A DNA stretch of 47,104 bases from Acetobacteraceae bacterium. GTDB lineage: Bacteria > Pseudomonadota > Alphaproteobacteria > Acetobacterales > Acetobacteraceae. How positions within the stretch are numbered: the stretch's first letter is position 1; every line of letters starts with the position of its first letter. Below are positions 1-7,966 of the stretch, one piece after another. The DNA is taken from positions 1 through 47,104 of the forward strand of contig JANXMB010000180.1 in the NCBI GenBank assembly GCA_025354865.1. The letters run 5' to 3'. The notes beneath the pieces were generated by a model. The model was not told the origin of the DNA. It made no database searches and saw only the letters and a program-made list of their open reading frames with translations. A program made the position numbers and the translations under genes.

Positions 1-15
1 GTTAGTAACCCAACC

Positions 16-768
16 ATGCACCAAACGGCGCAAACCTCCGAACCTACGCCGAACCCCGAACCCGAAATGGTGCGGACGGTGCCGCCGTGCATTGGGTTCC
101 TGTTGAAACTCGTGCGGGTGCTGCTGTATTACGGTCGCCGCCTCGACCGCGATTTGCCGGCGAAAGCCGACCACCAGCGCTTCCCGGCCTTGGCCGCCGG
201 CTTCGGCACCCACGATATCGGGCGCATTCTGGCGCAAGTGCATCGCGGAATTCTACGCGCGGCGATGCTGCAACGGTGGTTGCTGGCGCGGGCCGCCCTT
301 GGGTGGGACATCGAACCCCGGCACCAAGCCGCCCCGGCCGCCTTGGCGGATATCGACGCTTTGGCAATGCATCTGCGCCCGCCCGCCCAGCCGCGCCGTC
401 GTTCCTTCAGCGAACCGGACGACGCGACCGACTTCGCCATTCCCAGTCTGAAAGAACTCGAATCCCAGGTCCGCCGCCGGTCCGTCGGGCGCAGCATCGC
501 CGAGATCTGCATGGACCTCGGCGTCGCGCCCAGCCTGTGCGAGGGCGCGACCTGGGACGAAATCCTCCAGGCCCTGATGCGCTACGGCGCCAATCTCGGG
601 CAGTTCTTCGCCGAGCAGGCGCGACGGCGGGACAATTTCCTCGCCGAGCGGGACAAGCGGCCGGAGACCTGGACCCTCGACTGGCGCGACCGCCCCCGCG
701 ACTCCATCCGCCTGCTGCTCGGCATTCTCCTCGGCGATTCCCCACCGGAGCCTGCGGCGGGGGTTTGA
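16..768 (+). CDS. Hypothetical protein, 250 aa
   Basis: I do not recognise a family. The product is soluble-looking, rich in Arg, Ala and Leu, with no signal peptide and one weakly hydrophobic stretch near residues 24-40 (PPCIGFLLKLVRVLLYY). The middle and C-terminal parts look helical, and the last ten residues are Pro/Gly-rich. The first ATG at 16 lies too close to the window start to judge its ribosome site; Met18 (position 67) is a possible alternative. The gene converges on the NHL-repeat gene, with 33 bases between the stop codons. Coding status rests on codon pattern and on the poor, arginine-rich composition of the competing frames. Function unknown. Confidence 0.6.
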   Translation: MHQTAQTSEPTPNPEPEMVRTVPPCIGFLLKLVRVLLYYGRRLDRDLPAKADHQRFPALAAGFGTHDIGRILAQVHRGILRAAMLQRWLLARAALGWDIEPRHQAAPAALADIDALAMHLRPPAQPRRRSFSEPDDATDFAIPSLKELESQVRRRSVGRSIAEICMDLGVAPSLCEGATWDEILQALMRYGANLGQFFAEQARRRDNFLAERDKRPETWTLDWRDRPRDSIRLLLGILLGDSPPEPAAGV

Positions 769-801
769 TACGCACGCGGATATTGTTTCGTATTCGGAAC
801 T

Positions 802-1758
802 TTATCCGACTTTGCGCCATTTATGCAGGGATCGCAGGTTTTCGGGCCGGGGCCGATCGGGAAACAATTGCGGCCATTGGGTCCAGGAAACCTCCCCCAC
901 ATAGATATCGCCGCGACTATCGACGCACAGGCCGTGCGGGGCCATGAATTCGGCCACGCCCAGGCCGGGACCGGCCCCGCCCAACCGCGCGAGGCGCTTG
1001 CCGGTGTTGTCCAGGATGCTGATGCGGGGCCCGAGGTTGGGCAGGAACCGGTTCACCGACTGCACCGCGCCCAGTTCGCCGACGAAACAAACCGGGCATT
1101 TGCCTGGGGTCATGAACAGGCCGCAGGGCCGATGGAGGTTGTTCCACTGGGTCTCGTATCTGCCGTTGCCGTCGAACACCTGAACCCGGTGGTTTTCCCG
1201 ATCCGCGACGTAGACCCAGCCATCGGCGTCGCAAGTAATGTTATGGGCGATATTGAACTCCCCGGGGTCGGTGCCGGGACCGCCCCAGGACAGCAACAAT
1301 TTGCCGTTCGGGGCGTATTTGTGCACCCGGGCATTGCCGTAGCCGTCGGACACGTAAATATCGCCGTTCGGTGCCATAGCGGTATGGGTGCAGCGGTGAA
1401 ACGGCTCCCCGCTCATATAGGGGGTCGGTTTGCCGGGCTGGCCGAGGGTCAGCAGAATCTTGCCGTCCAGCGTGCATTGGCGAACGGTGTGATCCGCGTC
1501 GTCGGTCAGCCAAACGGTGTCGTCCGGCGCCATGAAAACGCCGTGGGCGCGGGGGAACACCCCTTCGCCCCAGGCGCGCAGGAAATTGCCGTCGCGATCG
1601 AACACGATCATCGGGTGTTCGCCGCGATTGAAGACGTAGACATTGTCGTTGCGGTCGGTGCCGATGCCGCCGATTTCCTTGAACGACCAGCCCGGCGGCA
1701 GTTTCGCCCAGTTTTCCACCGGTTCGTAGGTATATTCGCCCGATCCCTGCGTGACCAT
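802..1758 (-). CDS. NHL/SMP-30-type beta-propeller repeat protein, 318 aa
   Basis: Repeated units of the form 'G-x-D-x-x-G-N-V/I-Y-V-D' recur through the protein (for example NDNVYVFNRGEHP, NGDIYVSDGYGNARV, DGWVYVADRENHRVQVF, RGDIYVGEVSW). This is the pattern of a six-bladed NHL propeller, as in peptidyl-alpha-hydroxyglycine lyase-like proteins of proteobacteria. No signal peptide is seen from the chosen start. The ATG at 1758 has AAGGAG ten bases upstream; an upstream in-frame ATG at 1869 lacks such a site and would overlap the divergent ABC gene. Substrate unknown. A lactonase- or lyase-like catabolic role is possible, since NHL proteins of this type often sit in degradation clusters, but this is inference. 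Confidence 0.82.
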   Translation of the reverse strand: MVTQGSGEYTYEPVENWAKLPPGWSFKEIGGIGTDRNDNVYVFNRGEHPMIVFDRDGNFLRAWGEGVFPRAHGVFMAPDDTVWLTDDADHTVRQCTLDGKILLTLGQPGKPTPYMSGEPFHRCTHTAMAPNGDIYVSDGYGNARVHKYAPNGKLLLSWGGPGTDPGEFNIAHNITCDADGWVYVADRENHRVQVFDGNGRYETQWNNLHRPCGLFMTPGKCPVCFVGELGAVQSVNRFLPNLGPRISILDNTGKRLARLGGAGPGLGVAEFMAPHGLCVDSRGDIYVGEVSWTQWPQLFPDRPRPENLRSLHKWRKVG

Positions 1759-1795
1759 TTCGACCCGCTCCTTGTTCCCTGGTCGGAAGCTTGTC

Positions 1796-2611
1796 ATGAA
1801 GCAGGACGTTCGACCAGGGAGCCAGCGCTTGCCCGAAATCCACGCCTCCATGCGCGGTATCGCCCGCATCTACCCCGGCCCGAAGCCGGTCCACGCGCTT
1901 GGGCCGCTCGATCTAGATATTGCGAAAGGGGAGTTTTTCGCGGTGGTCGGCCCGTCCGGCTGCGGCAAATCGACCCTGCTGGATGTGCTGGCCGGACTGA
2001 GCGCCCCGACCGAGGGCCACATAACGTTCGAAGACAAGCCGGTCGCCGGGACAGTGCCGGACGGAATCGGCGTGGTGTTCCAGGAAGACGCCAGTTTCCC
2101 GTGGTTGACGGTGCAGGACAATGTCGCGTTCGGCCTGCGCCGGGCAGGGACCGATGCGGCCGAGGTCGCTCGGCGAGTCGATTATGCCATCGGCTTCATG
2201 GGGTTGCGCGATTTCGCCAAAGCCTATCCGGCGCAACTCTCCGGCGGAATGCGGCAAAGGGTCTGCATCGCTCGCACCCTGGTGTTGCAGCCCCGAATGA
2301 TCCTGTTGGACGAACCGTTCGGCGCGCTGGACCAGCAAACCCGCCTGTTGATGGGCGACGAGTTGCTGCGCCTGTGGCGGGAAACCGGGGCGACGGTGCT
2401 GCTGATCACCCACGCTTTGGACGAGGCCGCGATGTTGTCCGATCGGGTCGGGGTCATGTCCGCCCGACCGGGTATCTTCATCGACCTGGTCGAAACCGGA
2501 TGGCCGAGGGACCGCGACAGCCGCATCGTTTCCGACCCCGCGTTCGGGGCGGTGACCGGGCGGTTGTGGTCGTCGCTGCGGGTCGAATCGATGAAAGCGA
2601 TGGGGCGGTAA
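1796..2611 (+). CDS. ABC transporter ATP-binding protein, NitT/TauT (SsuB/TauB-like) family
   Basis: This 271-residue protein is a complete nucleotide-binding domain: Walker A GPSGCGKST (residues 52-60), Q-loop Gln96, signature LSGGMRQR (148-155), Walker B ILLDEPFGALD (169 on) and switch His206. The sequence around the Q-loop (QEDASFPWLTVQDNVAFGL) is typical of nitrate/sulfonate/taurine importers. The start at 1796 (MKQDVRPG) is preceded by GGAAG; a shorter in-frame lead from 1751 would overlap the divergent gene. It would energise uptake of an organic substrate, but no permease or periplasmic binding protein lies beside it, so it is an orphan here. The next gene, an antiporter, begins 2 bases after its stop. 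Confidence 0.9.
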   Translation: MKQDVRPGSQRLPEIHASMRGIARIYPGPKPVHALGPLDLDIAKGEFFAVVGPSGCGKSTLLDVLAGLSAPTEGHITFEDKPVAGTVPDGIGVVFQEDASFPWLTVQDNVAFGLRRAGTDAAEVARRVDYAIGFMGLRDFAKAYPAQLSGGMRQRVCIARTLVLQPRMILLDEPFGALDQQTRLLMGDELLRLWRETGATVLLITHALDEAAMLSDRVGVMSARPGIFIDLVETGWPRDRDSRIVSDPAFGAVTGRLWSSLRVESMKAMGR

Positions 2612-2613
2612 CG

Positions 2614-3804
2614 TTGCCACCCATCCCCTCCGTTATCGCCCTTTTGGTGGTGGCCATCGTGGTGGCGATCGGGGCGCGGCGGCTGCATCTGCCCTATACC
2701 GTCGGGCTGGTCGCGACCGGGGCGGTTCTGGCATTTGCGCCGGTTCGGATCGATGCCGCGCTGACGCACGAATTCATTTTCGATGTCGCGTTGCCGCCGT
2801 TGTTGTTCGAAGCGGCATTGTTCATCCGGTGGTCCGAGCTGCGGGCCGATGCGGCGCCGATATTGACTTTGGCGGTCTTGGGGACTATATTCTCAGCGCT
2901 GGCGATTGCCGCCGGCATGGTCTGGCTGCTGCACTGGCCGCTGCCCGCCGCCGCCATCTTCGGGGTGCTGATCGCCGCCACCGACCCGGTCGCCGTCATC
3001 GCCATGTTCAAAGATACCGGCGTACACGGTCGCCTCAGGCTGCTGGTCGAAAGCGAAAGCCTGCTGAACGACGGCGTCGCGGCGGTACTCTACGCCCTCG
3101 TCATCGGCTGGATCGGCGGCGCTTCCGGCTCGGCATCGTCCATCGCGACGACCCTGGCCCTGTCGGCCGGCGGCGGCATCGCGGTCGGGTTGGTGTGCGG
3201 TTACCTCGGCCTTCTCGTTGTCGGCCATACAGCCGATCGGATGGTCGAAACCGCGATTACGGTTGCCGTGGCGTACGGCGCGTTCCTGGGCGCGGAGCAG
3301 TTGCATATGTCCGGGGTTTTGGCCTGTGTCGCGGCGGGGCTGCTGGTCGGCAACCTCGGGGCCTCGGACGCGCCGGACAGCGGCAGGCTGAGCGCGGAGG
3401 GTCGGGCGTTCGTCGTCGCGTTCTGGGAATTCGCAGCCTTTATCGCGAACTCGCTGATTTTCATCCTGATCGGCGTGACGGCCGCCCAGATACAATACGG
3501 CGAACTGGGGTGGCAGGCGCTGCCGATCACGATCCTGGTGGTGCTGGGGGGCCGAGCGCTGACGGTGTATGGGCTGTGCCCGCTGTTCCGGGGGACGCGG
3601 GTGGCGATCCCGATGGGGATGCAACATGTGCTGTGGTGGGGCGGATTGCGGGGCGCGCTGGGGCTGGCGCTGGCCCTCGCCATTCCGGACGGCATGCCGC
3701 AGCGTGAACGGATCGTCATTGCCACGTTCGCGGTCGTCGCGTTTTCGGTGGTGGTGCAGGGCCTGACGATGCGGCCGTTGCTGAAACGGTTGGGGTTCGT
3801 TTAG
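2614..3804 (+). CDS. CPA1-family Na+/H+ antiporter (NhaP type)
   Basis: A 396-residue integral membrane protein with about 11-12 hydrophobic segments. The two hallmark ion-site motifs of CPA1 exchangers are present: ATDPVAVIAMFKD (122-134, with Asp124) and ESESLLNDGVAAV (146-158). It would exchange sodium or another cation for protons across the inner membrane. No ATG suits the N-terminus. A TTG at 2614, with GGGGCGG upstream and two bases after the ABC gene stop, places the first hydrophobic helix right after LPPIPSV. The long C-terminal cytosolic tail of some NhaP proteins is absent. Cotranscription with the ABC gene is likely from spacing. Followed by a palindromic repeat. Confidence 0.88.
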   Translation: MPPIPSVIALLVVAIVVAIGARRLHLPYTVGLVATGAVLAFAPVRIDAALTHEFIFDVALPPLLFEAALFIRWSELRADAAPILTLAVLGTIFSALAIAAGMVWLLHWPLPAAAIFGVLIAATDPVAVIAMFKDTGVHGRLRLLVESESLLNDGVAAVLYALVIGWIGGASGSASSIATTLALSAGGGIAVGLVCGYLGLLVVGHTADRMVETAITVAVAYGAFLGAEQLHMSGVLACVAAGLLVGNLGASDAPDSGRLSAEGRAFVVAFWEFAAFIANSLIFILIGVTAAQIQYGELGWQALPITILVVLGGRALTVYGLCPLFRGTRVAIPMGMQHVLWWGGLRGALGLALALAIPDGMPQRERIVIATFAVVAFSVVVQGLTMRPLLKRLGFV

Positions 3805-3919
3805 AGCGTGATCGCCTGAGGTTGACTTCAACCTCGGGCGTGAATCACCCTCTCAAACAAAGGCTTAGACCATGATCCAACGCCGAGATTGCGTGCAACC
3901 TCAAACGATCATGGTCTAG
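3805..3919. repeat. Palindromic interspersed repeat element between the antiporter and a small membrane gene
   Basis: Two nested dyads fill this intergenic stretch. The first is GAGGTTGA (3818-3825), a 2-base loop, then TCAACCTC (3828-3835), with looser outer pairing of GTGAT and CGCC to GGCG and ATCAC. The second is TAGACCATGATC (3866-3877) matched perfectly by GATCATGGTCTA (3907-3918). A third AACCTC lies at 3898-3903. The composition differs from the neighbouring genes. Such agaGCGTGATC/CATGATC palindromes resemble the REP-like elements scattered in genomes of Rhodospirillales and Rhizobiales; membership in a family is from memory and has not been tested. It may also end transcription between the two convergent genes. 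Confidence 0.65.
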
Positions 3920-3970
3920 GCCGCGATGGGTACGCGCCCGCCCCCGTATCGCAGTCCGCCCGATGGTGGG

Positions 3971-4225
3971 CTACCGAGGCAGCAGCATGTCGGCGATCAG
4001 GCGCACGACCTCCACATAGCTGCGCATGACGAATCCGGCGAAGGCGCCGGTGAGCACACCGGCCGGCGCCCAGGCCCATCCGAACCCGGCCAACGCCGCC
4101 CAAACCCCGGCGATCGCCAGGGCAACACCGACGGCGACGGAAATCGGGGTGCCATGCTTCACCAGGAGCCGGACAACGGGGTATGCGGTGTCCGGGTCGG
4201 GCCGAGCGCCGTAGTCGTCAGACAC
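3971..4225 (-). CDS. Small membrane protein with two predicted helices, 84 aa
   Basis: Two hydrophobic segments, roughly residues 24-46 (rich in Val, Ala, Ile) and 50-69, are joined by a short Trp/Pro-containing turn. The N-terminus (MSDDYGARPDPDTAYP) is polar and probably cytoplasmic. The start overlaps the end of the EthD-like gene by 8 bases, so it is probably the last gene of the six-gene minus-strand operon that begins with the dehydratase. I recognise no family; it could be a small transporter accessory or an uncharacterised membrane protein. Downstream lies the palindromic repeat. Confidence 0.7.
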   Translation of the reverse strand: MSDDYGARPDPDTAYPVVRLLVKHGTPISVAVGVALAIAGVWAALAGFGWAWAPAGVLTGAFAGFVMRSYVEVVRLIADMLLPR

Positions 4226-4733
4226 GGGCTTCGACCAAGCGGGGGGTCAGCGGCTTGCAGATCCGCACGCCCTTGCGACCGATCAGCCCGCGCACGTCGT
4301 CGAGCCGCGCCGCCACGCCCAAGGCCCGTCGTTCGGAGGATTTGTCCAAGCCGACCGAGTGCATCCAGGTCACCGGCACCAACCCGGCCGATGCCCCGTC
4401 CTCGACAACGACCAAAGCCCCATCCATCGGCACGTCGGGCGTGGCGTCGGGCCCGTCGAACACATTGCGATACCAGTTGTTCATCAGGTCCCTCCACGCC
4501 CCGGTGCCACCCGGGCCGGCTTTCGCACGATACGCGTCGGACCCGAAAACATCCGGCCCATCGACCTGATGCAGCGCCACAAAGGGGGAGGCGGAGTCGC
4601 TCAGGGACTCGAAGCGTTGGGTCGCACGAATGCCGTCGATCGACAGCAGTTTGTGCATGTGGGACAGATACCAGGCGTCCCATTCCTGCCGCCGATCGGT
4701 CGCGATCAGCGCCATCTCCACCATGTAGATCAT
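4218..4733 (-). CDS. EthD/DUF4286-like dimeric alpha-beta barrel protein, 171 aa
   Basis: The N-terminal half (MIYMVEMALIATDRRQEWDA, then WYLSHMHKLLSIDGIRATQR) has the strand - W(D/Y)xWYxxxH helix - 'G(I/F)xxxxRF' strand pattern of EthD-like ferredoxin-fold proteins, which often assist or perform steps in degradation of small organic acids. The second half is less conserved and includes a strand near MDGALVVVED. No cofactor motif is evident. Its start codon overlaps the stop of the flavoprotein gene by 4 bases (ATGA), implying translational coupling and a role in the same pathway. The exact reaction is unknown. Confidence 0.72.
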   Translation of the reverse strand: MIYMVEMALIATDRRQEWDAWYLSHMHKLLSIDGIRATQRFESLSDSASPFVALHQVDGPDVFGSDAYRAKAGPGGTGAWRDLMNNWYRNVFDGPDATPDVPMDGALVVVEDGASAGLVPVTWMHSVGLDKSSERRALGVAARLDDVRGLIGRKGVRICKPLTPRLVEARV

Positions 4734-6124
4734 TGTCTCGCTCCTGCGACGTGCTCGGCCGCCCTGAATCCGAAGACCGCCGCTTTCGACAGACCGCCGA
4801 TATAGCCGATCGCCGGCCCGCCCTCGATCCCGCCGGTCGTTGCGCCGGCCGCGTAAAGTCCTGGGATCGGGGTTCCATCCGGGGTCAGCACCCGCGCATC
4901 GCGATCGATGCGAAGCCCGCCCATGGTGTAGGTGATACCGGCGCAGGCTTGGATGGCCACGAACGGCGCCTTGGCGATCGGCATCGGTTTGGCCTTATCG
5001 GTCGATCGGGCGGGGGACAAAGCCGCAAAATCGCCGGAGGCACAGGCCGCGTTATAGCCGGCAACCGTTGCCTCCAACCCATCGGGGTCGAGCTGGGCGA
5101 CGCTCGCCAGTTCCCGCAGCGTGGCGCCGCGCAGAATGGTGCCGCCGGCGCGTTCGAGCGACGGGTTGGCCGGGATGCGGGCAGATCGGCCCGGCCCCTC
5201 CCAGATCGGGGTGTCCATGATCAGGGTGGCACAGAGCGGGTCGGTCCCGCGCGCGATGGTATTGGCCATGTGCACGCCGCCCATGCCCTCGTTCAGGAAG
5301 CGCTGCCCGGCCCGATTCACCACGATCCCGGCGACCGCCATGGCGTCGAGTTCGGGATACGGCCAGACCTTGTCGTTCGTCATCGAGTCTCTGGAAAGGA
5401 GATGCCCGTAGAAACAGTCCAACCCGGTTACCGCCGCGCCAGCCTCGGTCGCCATGCGCATCCCATCGCCCAGGCCGGTTTCGGCCCCGCGCTGCTTCAC
5501 CGCCCCCGGTTCGGGAATCATATGCTGGCGGATCAGTGCTCGGTTTGCCTGGAACCCCCCGTCGGCGACGACGACCGCCGTTGCCCGCAGGCTTTGGCCG
5601 CCGGCTTCCACGCCGACCACCCGATCGCCATCCAGGATCAGACGATCGACCGAGACGCCCAGATGCAACGTTCCGCCGAAACGCTGCAAACGATCGGTGA
5701 GGGTTCGCAGCATGACGTCCGGACCGCGCCCCTTCCAGTCCATGCCGGCGACCAGAGCGCGCGGCGGTGCCATGGTCCAGGCGAGATAGGAAAGCGGCCC
5801 GGTGCGCATGAACCGCACGCCTTGCTGGCGCAGCCAGTCGATGACCTGACCGGTTTGCTCGATCAGAATCCGGCCCAGTTCCGGATCGGTGTAGCCGCGC
5901 GTATTACGCTCGATCCCCGCCGCGATGTTGGCCGAGGGCTCCTTGGGATCGACATAACCGACATGGACGATGCCGCCGGACCACCGGGTGTTGCATTTGT
6001 AATCCGCCGCCTCGCCCCGTTCGAGGATCGCCACTTTCAAGCCGCGCTCAGCGGCCCTGGTTCCCGCCACCATGCCGGCAATGCCGCCACCGATGACGAT
6101 CAGGTCGTAAATTTGTTCGCTCAT
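4730..6124 (-). CDS. FAD-dependent oxidoreductase, fumarate reductase / tricarballylate dehydrogenase-like
   Basis: The N-terminus carries the dinucleotide-binding fingerprint IVIGGGIAGMVAGTRAAE and ends its Rossmann strand with ILERGE, binding FAD. The C-terminal part contains GGLRIDRDARVLTPDG and the FAD-contacting IPGLYAAGATTGGIEGG, as in succinate dehydrogenase/fumarate reductase-type flavoproteins and 3-ketosteroid or tricarballylate dehydrogenases. At 464 residues it is full length for a single-subunit member and has no heme domain or export signal. It probably introduces or reduces a C=C bond in a carboxylic substrate of the operon. The start at 6124 (MSEQIYDL) was chosen because it falls 7 bases after the SDR stop; an upstream ATG at 6160 would overlap that gene. 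Confidence 0.86.
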   Translation of the reverse strand: MSEQIYDLIVIGGGIAGMVAGTRAAERGLKVAILERGEAADYKCNTRWSGGIVHVGYVDPKEPSANIAAGIERNTRGYTDPELGRILIEQTGQVIDWLRQQGVRFMRTGPLSYLAWTMAPPRALVAGMDWKGRGPDVMLRTLTDRLQRFGGTLHLGVSVDRLILDGDRVVGVEAGGQSLRATAVVVADGGFQANRALIRQHMIPEPGAVKQRGAETGLGDGMRMATEAGAAVTGLDCFYGHLLSRDSMTNDKVWPYPELDAMAVAGIVVNRAGQRFLNEGMGGVHMANTIARGTDPLCATLIMDTPIWEGPGRSARIPANPSLERAGGTILRGATLRELASVAQLDPDGLEATVAGYNAACASGDFAALSPARSTDKAKPMPIAKAPFVAIQACAGITYTMGGLRIDRDARVLTPDGTPIPGLYAAGATTGGIEGGPAIGYIGGLSKAAVFGFRAAEHVAGARQ

Positions 6125-6131
6125 GAACCGA

Positions 6132-6950
6132 TTATGCCGGCAAAAGCTGCGTGCCGCCATCCACGCGCAGAACCTGACCGGTTACGAACGCACCCATCGG
6201 GCCGGCAAAAAGCGCAACGGCGCGCGCGACCTCATCCACCAGCGCGATCCGCTCCAACGTCCCTTCCGTTTTCAACCGATCGGGGTCCACCGCGCGGGTA
6301 TTCAGGAAACGCCCGGTGCGGGTGTCGCCCGGAGCGATGCTGTTGGCGGTCACATCGAAGGGCCGCAACTGCGCGGCAAGGCAGCGGGTGTAATGAATAG
6401 CCCCGGCTTTCGACGTGGCATAGATCGCCCCATTCGTGCGCCCGCCATAGGCAGCGATGGAGCTTATCGTCACAATCCGGCCAGCCCGCCGCGCCATCAT
6501 GCCGCGCGCCACAATCTGGCAGACGAAAATGGTGCTCAGCAGATTGCGCTCCAGCACGGCGCGGACGTCTTCTTCCTTGACCATGATGGCATCGTTCGGG
6601 TCCGGCTTGCCGCCGGCCGCTGCGATATCGCCGCCGGCATTGTGCACGAGGATATGCAGCGGTCCGAGGCTCTCGGCGGCCGCGACGACGTGCTCCACCC
6701 GATCCATGACGGTCAGGTCGCCCAGGATCGAGATGGCGCGCACGTTGTATTGGCGGGCGATCTGCGCTGCGGTTTCGGTGAGTGTGGTGCCCTCGCCATA
6801 CTCGGCCGGCCCGTTCTCCCGCATGCCATGCACCGCGATGTCGCAGCCGAGGCCGGCCAGCGTCTCAGCGAATGCCCGCCCCAGGCCGCGCCCGGCGCCG
6901 GTAACCAGCGCGACTTTTCCCTGCAACGGACGGTCGGACATAGCGTTCAT
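6132..6950 (-). CDS. Short-chain dehydrogenase/reductase (SDR), 272 aa
   Basis: A classical SDR: cofactor motif TGAGRGLG near residue 18, NAGG near 105, catalytic Ser in TISSIAAYGG, and the YATSK tetrad motif, so it should be an active NAD(P)-dependent alcohol/ketone oxidoreductase. The C-terminus VTGQVLRVDGGT is the usual substrate-cofactor loop end. The AAGG of CGAAGGTGT lies just upstream of the ATG at 6950, with a second Met three codons in. It sits between a PfkB kinase and a flavoprotein in the same minus-strand operon, suggesting oxidation of a hydroxy-acid or sugar-acid intermediate. Substrate unknown. Confidence 0.88.
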   Translation of the reverse strand: MNAMSDRPLQGKVALVTGAGRGLGRAFAETLAGLGCDIAVHGMRENGPAEYGEGTTLTETAAQIARQYNVRAISILGDLTVMDRVEHVVAAAESLGPLHILVHNAGGDIAAAGGKPDPNDAIMVKEEDVRAVLERNLLSTIFVCQIVARGMMARRAGRIVTISSIAAYGGRTNGAIYATSKAGAIHYTRCLAAQLRPFDVTANSIAPGDTRTGRFLNTRAVDPDRLKTEGTLERIALVDEVARAVALFAGPMGAFVTGQVLRVDGGTQLLPA

Positions 6951-6977
6951 ACACCTTCGGACGAGCGGCCGTCGTTG

Positions 6978-7952
6978 CTATCCCAGCGCCGCCATCGCGC
7001 CGCGCAGATCGGCTTCGGGACGGGCACCGTAGTGGCCAATAATCTCGGCAGCGGCATAGCTGCCCAACCGGCCGCATATTGCCAGCGATTTGCCGGCGGT
7101 CAAACCGGTCAGGAACCCGGCCGCGTAAGCATCGCCGGCACCCGTGGTATCCACGACCGTTGCCGGCTCGGCCAACACCTGAACCGTTTCCGAACCGCGA
7201 ACGATCGTGCTGCCGGCTTCGGAACGGGTGAGGGCGGCGAGGCCCACCTCGGTGCGCACGGCCGCGACGGCTTCTTCCCAGGTGTTGGTTTCGTAGAGCG
7301 CGGCGATCTCGGTCTCGTTGGCGAACAAGATGTCCACATGCCCCTTCACCAGATCGCGGAACGCCGCGCGGTGCCGGTGCACACAGAACGCGTCGGACAG
7401 CGACAGCGCCACCTTGCGCCCGGCCGCATGTGCCAAAGACGCTGCCTTGTAGAAGGCCGCCTGCGCTGCCGGGGGGTCGAACAGATAACCCTCCATGTAG
7501 GTGACGGCAGCGGACGCCACCAAAGCCGGATCGATATCCGATTCATCGAGCGTCACGCAGGCGCCGAGGAACGTGTTCATCGTCCGCTGCCCATCGGGCG
7601 TGACCAGGATCAGGCAACGCGCCGTGGGCGCCCCGCCGATCAGGGGTGCCGTCGCGAAGGACACGCCGGCAGCGAGGCTGTCGTGGCGGAACACCGCACC
7701 CAATTGGTCGTCGGCAACCTTGCCGATATAGGCCGCTTTGGCACCCATTGCCGCAGCCACCACGCAGGTGTTGCCCGCCGATCCGCCGCTACTTTCGATG
7801 CCGGGGGGCATCGCGGCGTAAAGCGCTTCCGCCTGCGCCGCGTCGATCAGCATCATGCCGCCTTTGTGCATGTCGTGGCGGGACAGGAAAGCGTCGTCCG
7901 CCCGCGCCACCACGTCTACGATGGCATTCCCGATGCCGAGGATATCGATCAT
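6978..7952 (-). CDS. PfkB-family carbohydrate kinase, adenosine kinase-like
   Basis: 324 residues with both PfkB signatures: the N-terminal GG-containing region (SSGGSAGNTCVVAAAMG, then AAYIGKVADDQLG) and the C-terminal anion-hole/catalytic motif DTTGAGDAYAAGFL, whose Asp is the catalytic base. The overall sequence matches alphaproteobacterial proteins usually named adenosine kinase (ATP + adenosine to AMP). The position 14 bases downstream of a dehydratase gene and 27 upstream of an SDR gene argues that it might instead phosphorylate a sugar-acid intermediate of that pathway. Both are possible; the family is sure, the substrate is not. Confidence 0.85.
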   Translation of the reverse strand: MIDILGIGNAIVDVVARADDAFLSRHDMHKGGMMLIDAAQAEALYAAMPPGIESSGGSAGNTCVVAAAMGAKAAYIGKVADDQLGAVFRHDSLAAGVSFATAPLIGGAPTARCLILVTPDGQRTMNTFLGACVTLDESDIDPALVASAAVTYMEGYLFDPPAAQAAFYKAASLAHAAGRKVALSLSDAFCVHRHRAAFRDLVKGHVDILFANETEIAALYETNTWEEAVAAVRTEVGLAALTRSEAGSTIVRGSETVQVLAEPATVVDTTGAGDAYAAGFLTGLTAGKSLAICGRLGSYAAAEIIGHYGARPEADLRGAMAALG

Positions 7953-7966
7953 TTAACGTCCTTTAT

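Noticed and set aside
823..2613. Long plus-strand extension of the antiporter frame (about 600 codons)
   Set aside because: It runs antisense through the NHL gene and out of frame through the ABC gene; the antiporter begins at the TTG at 2614.
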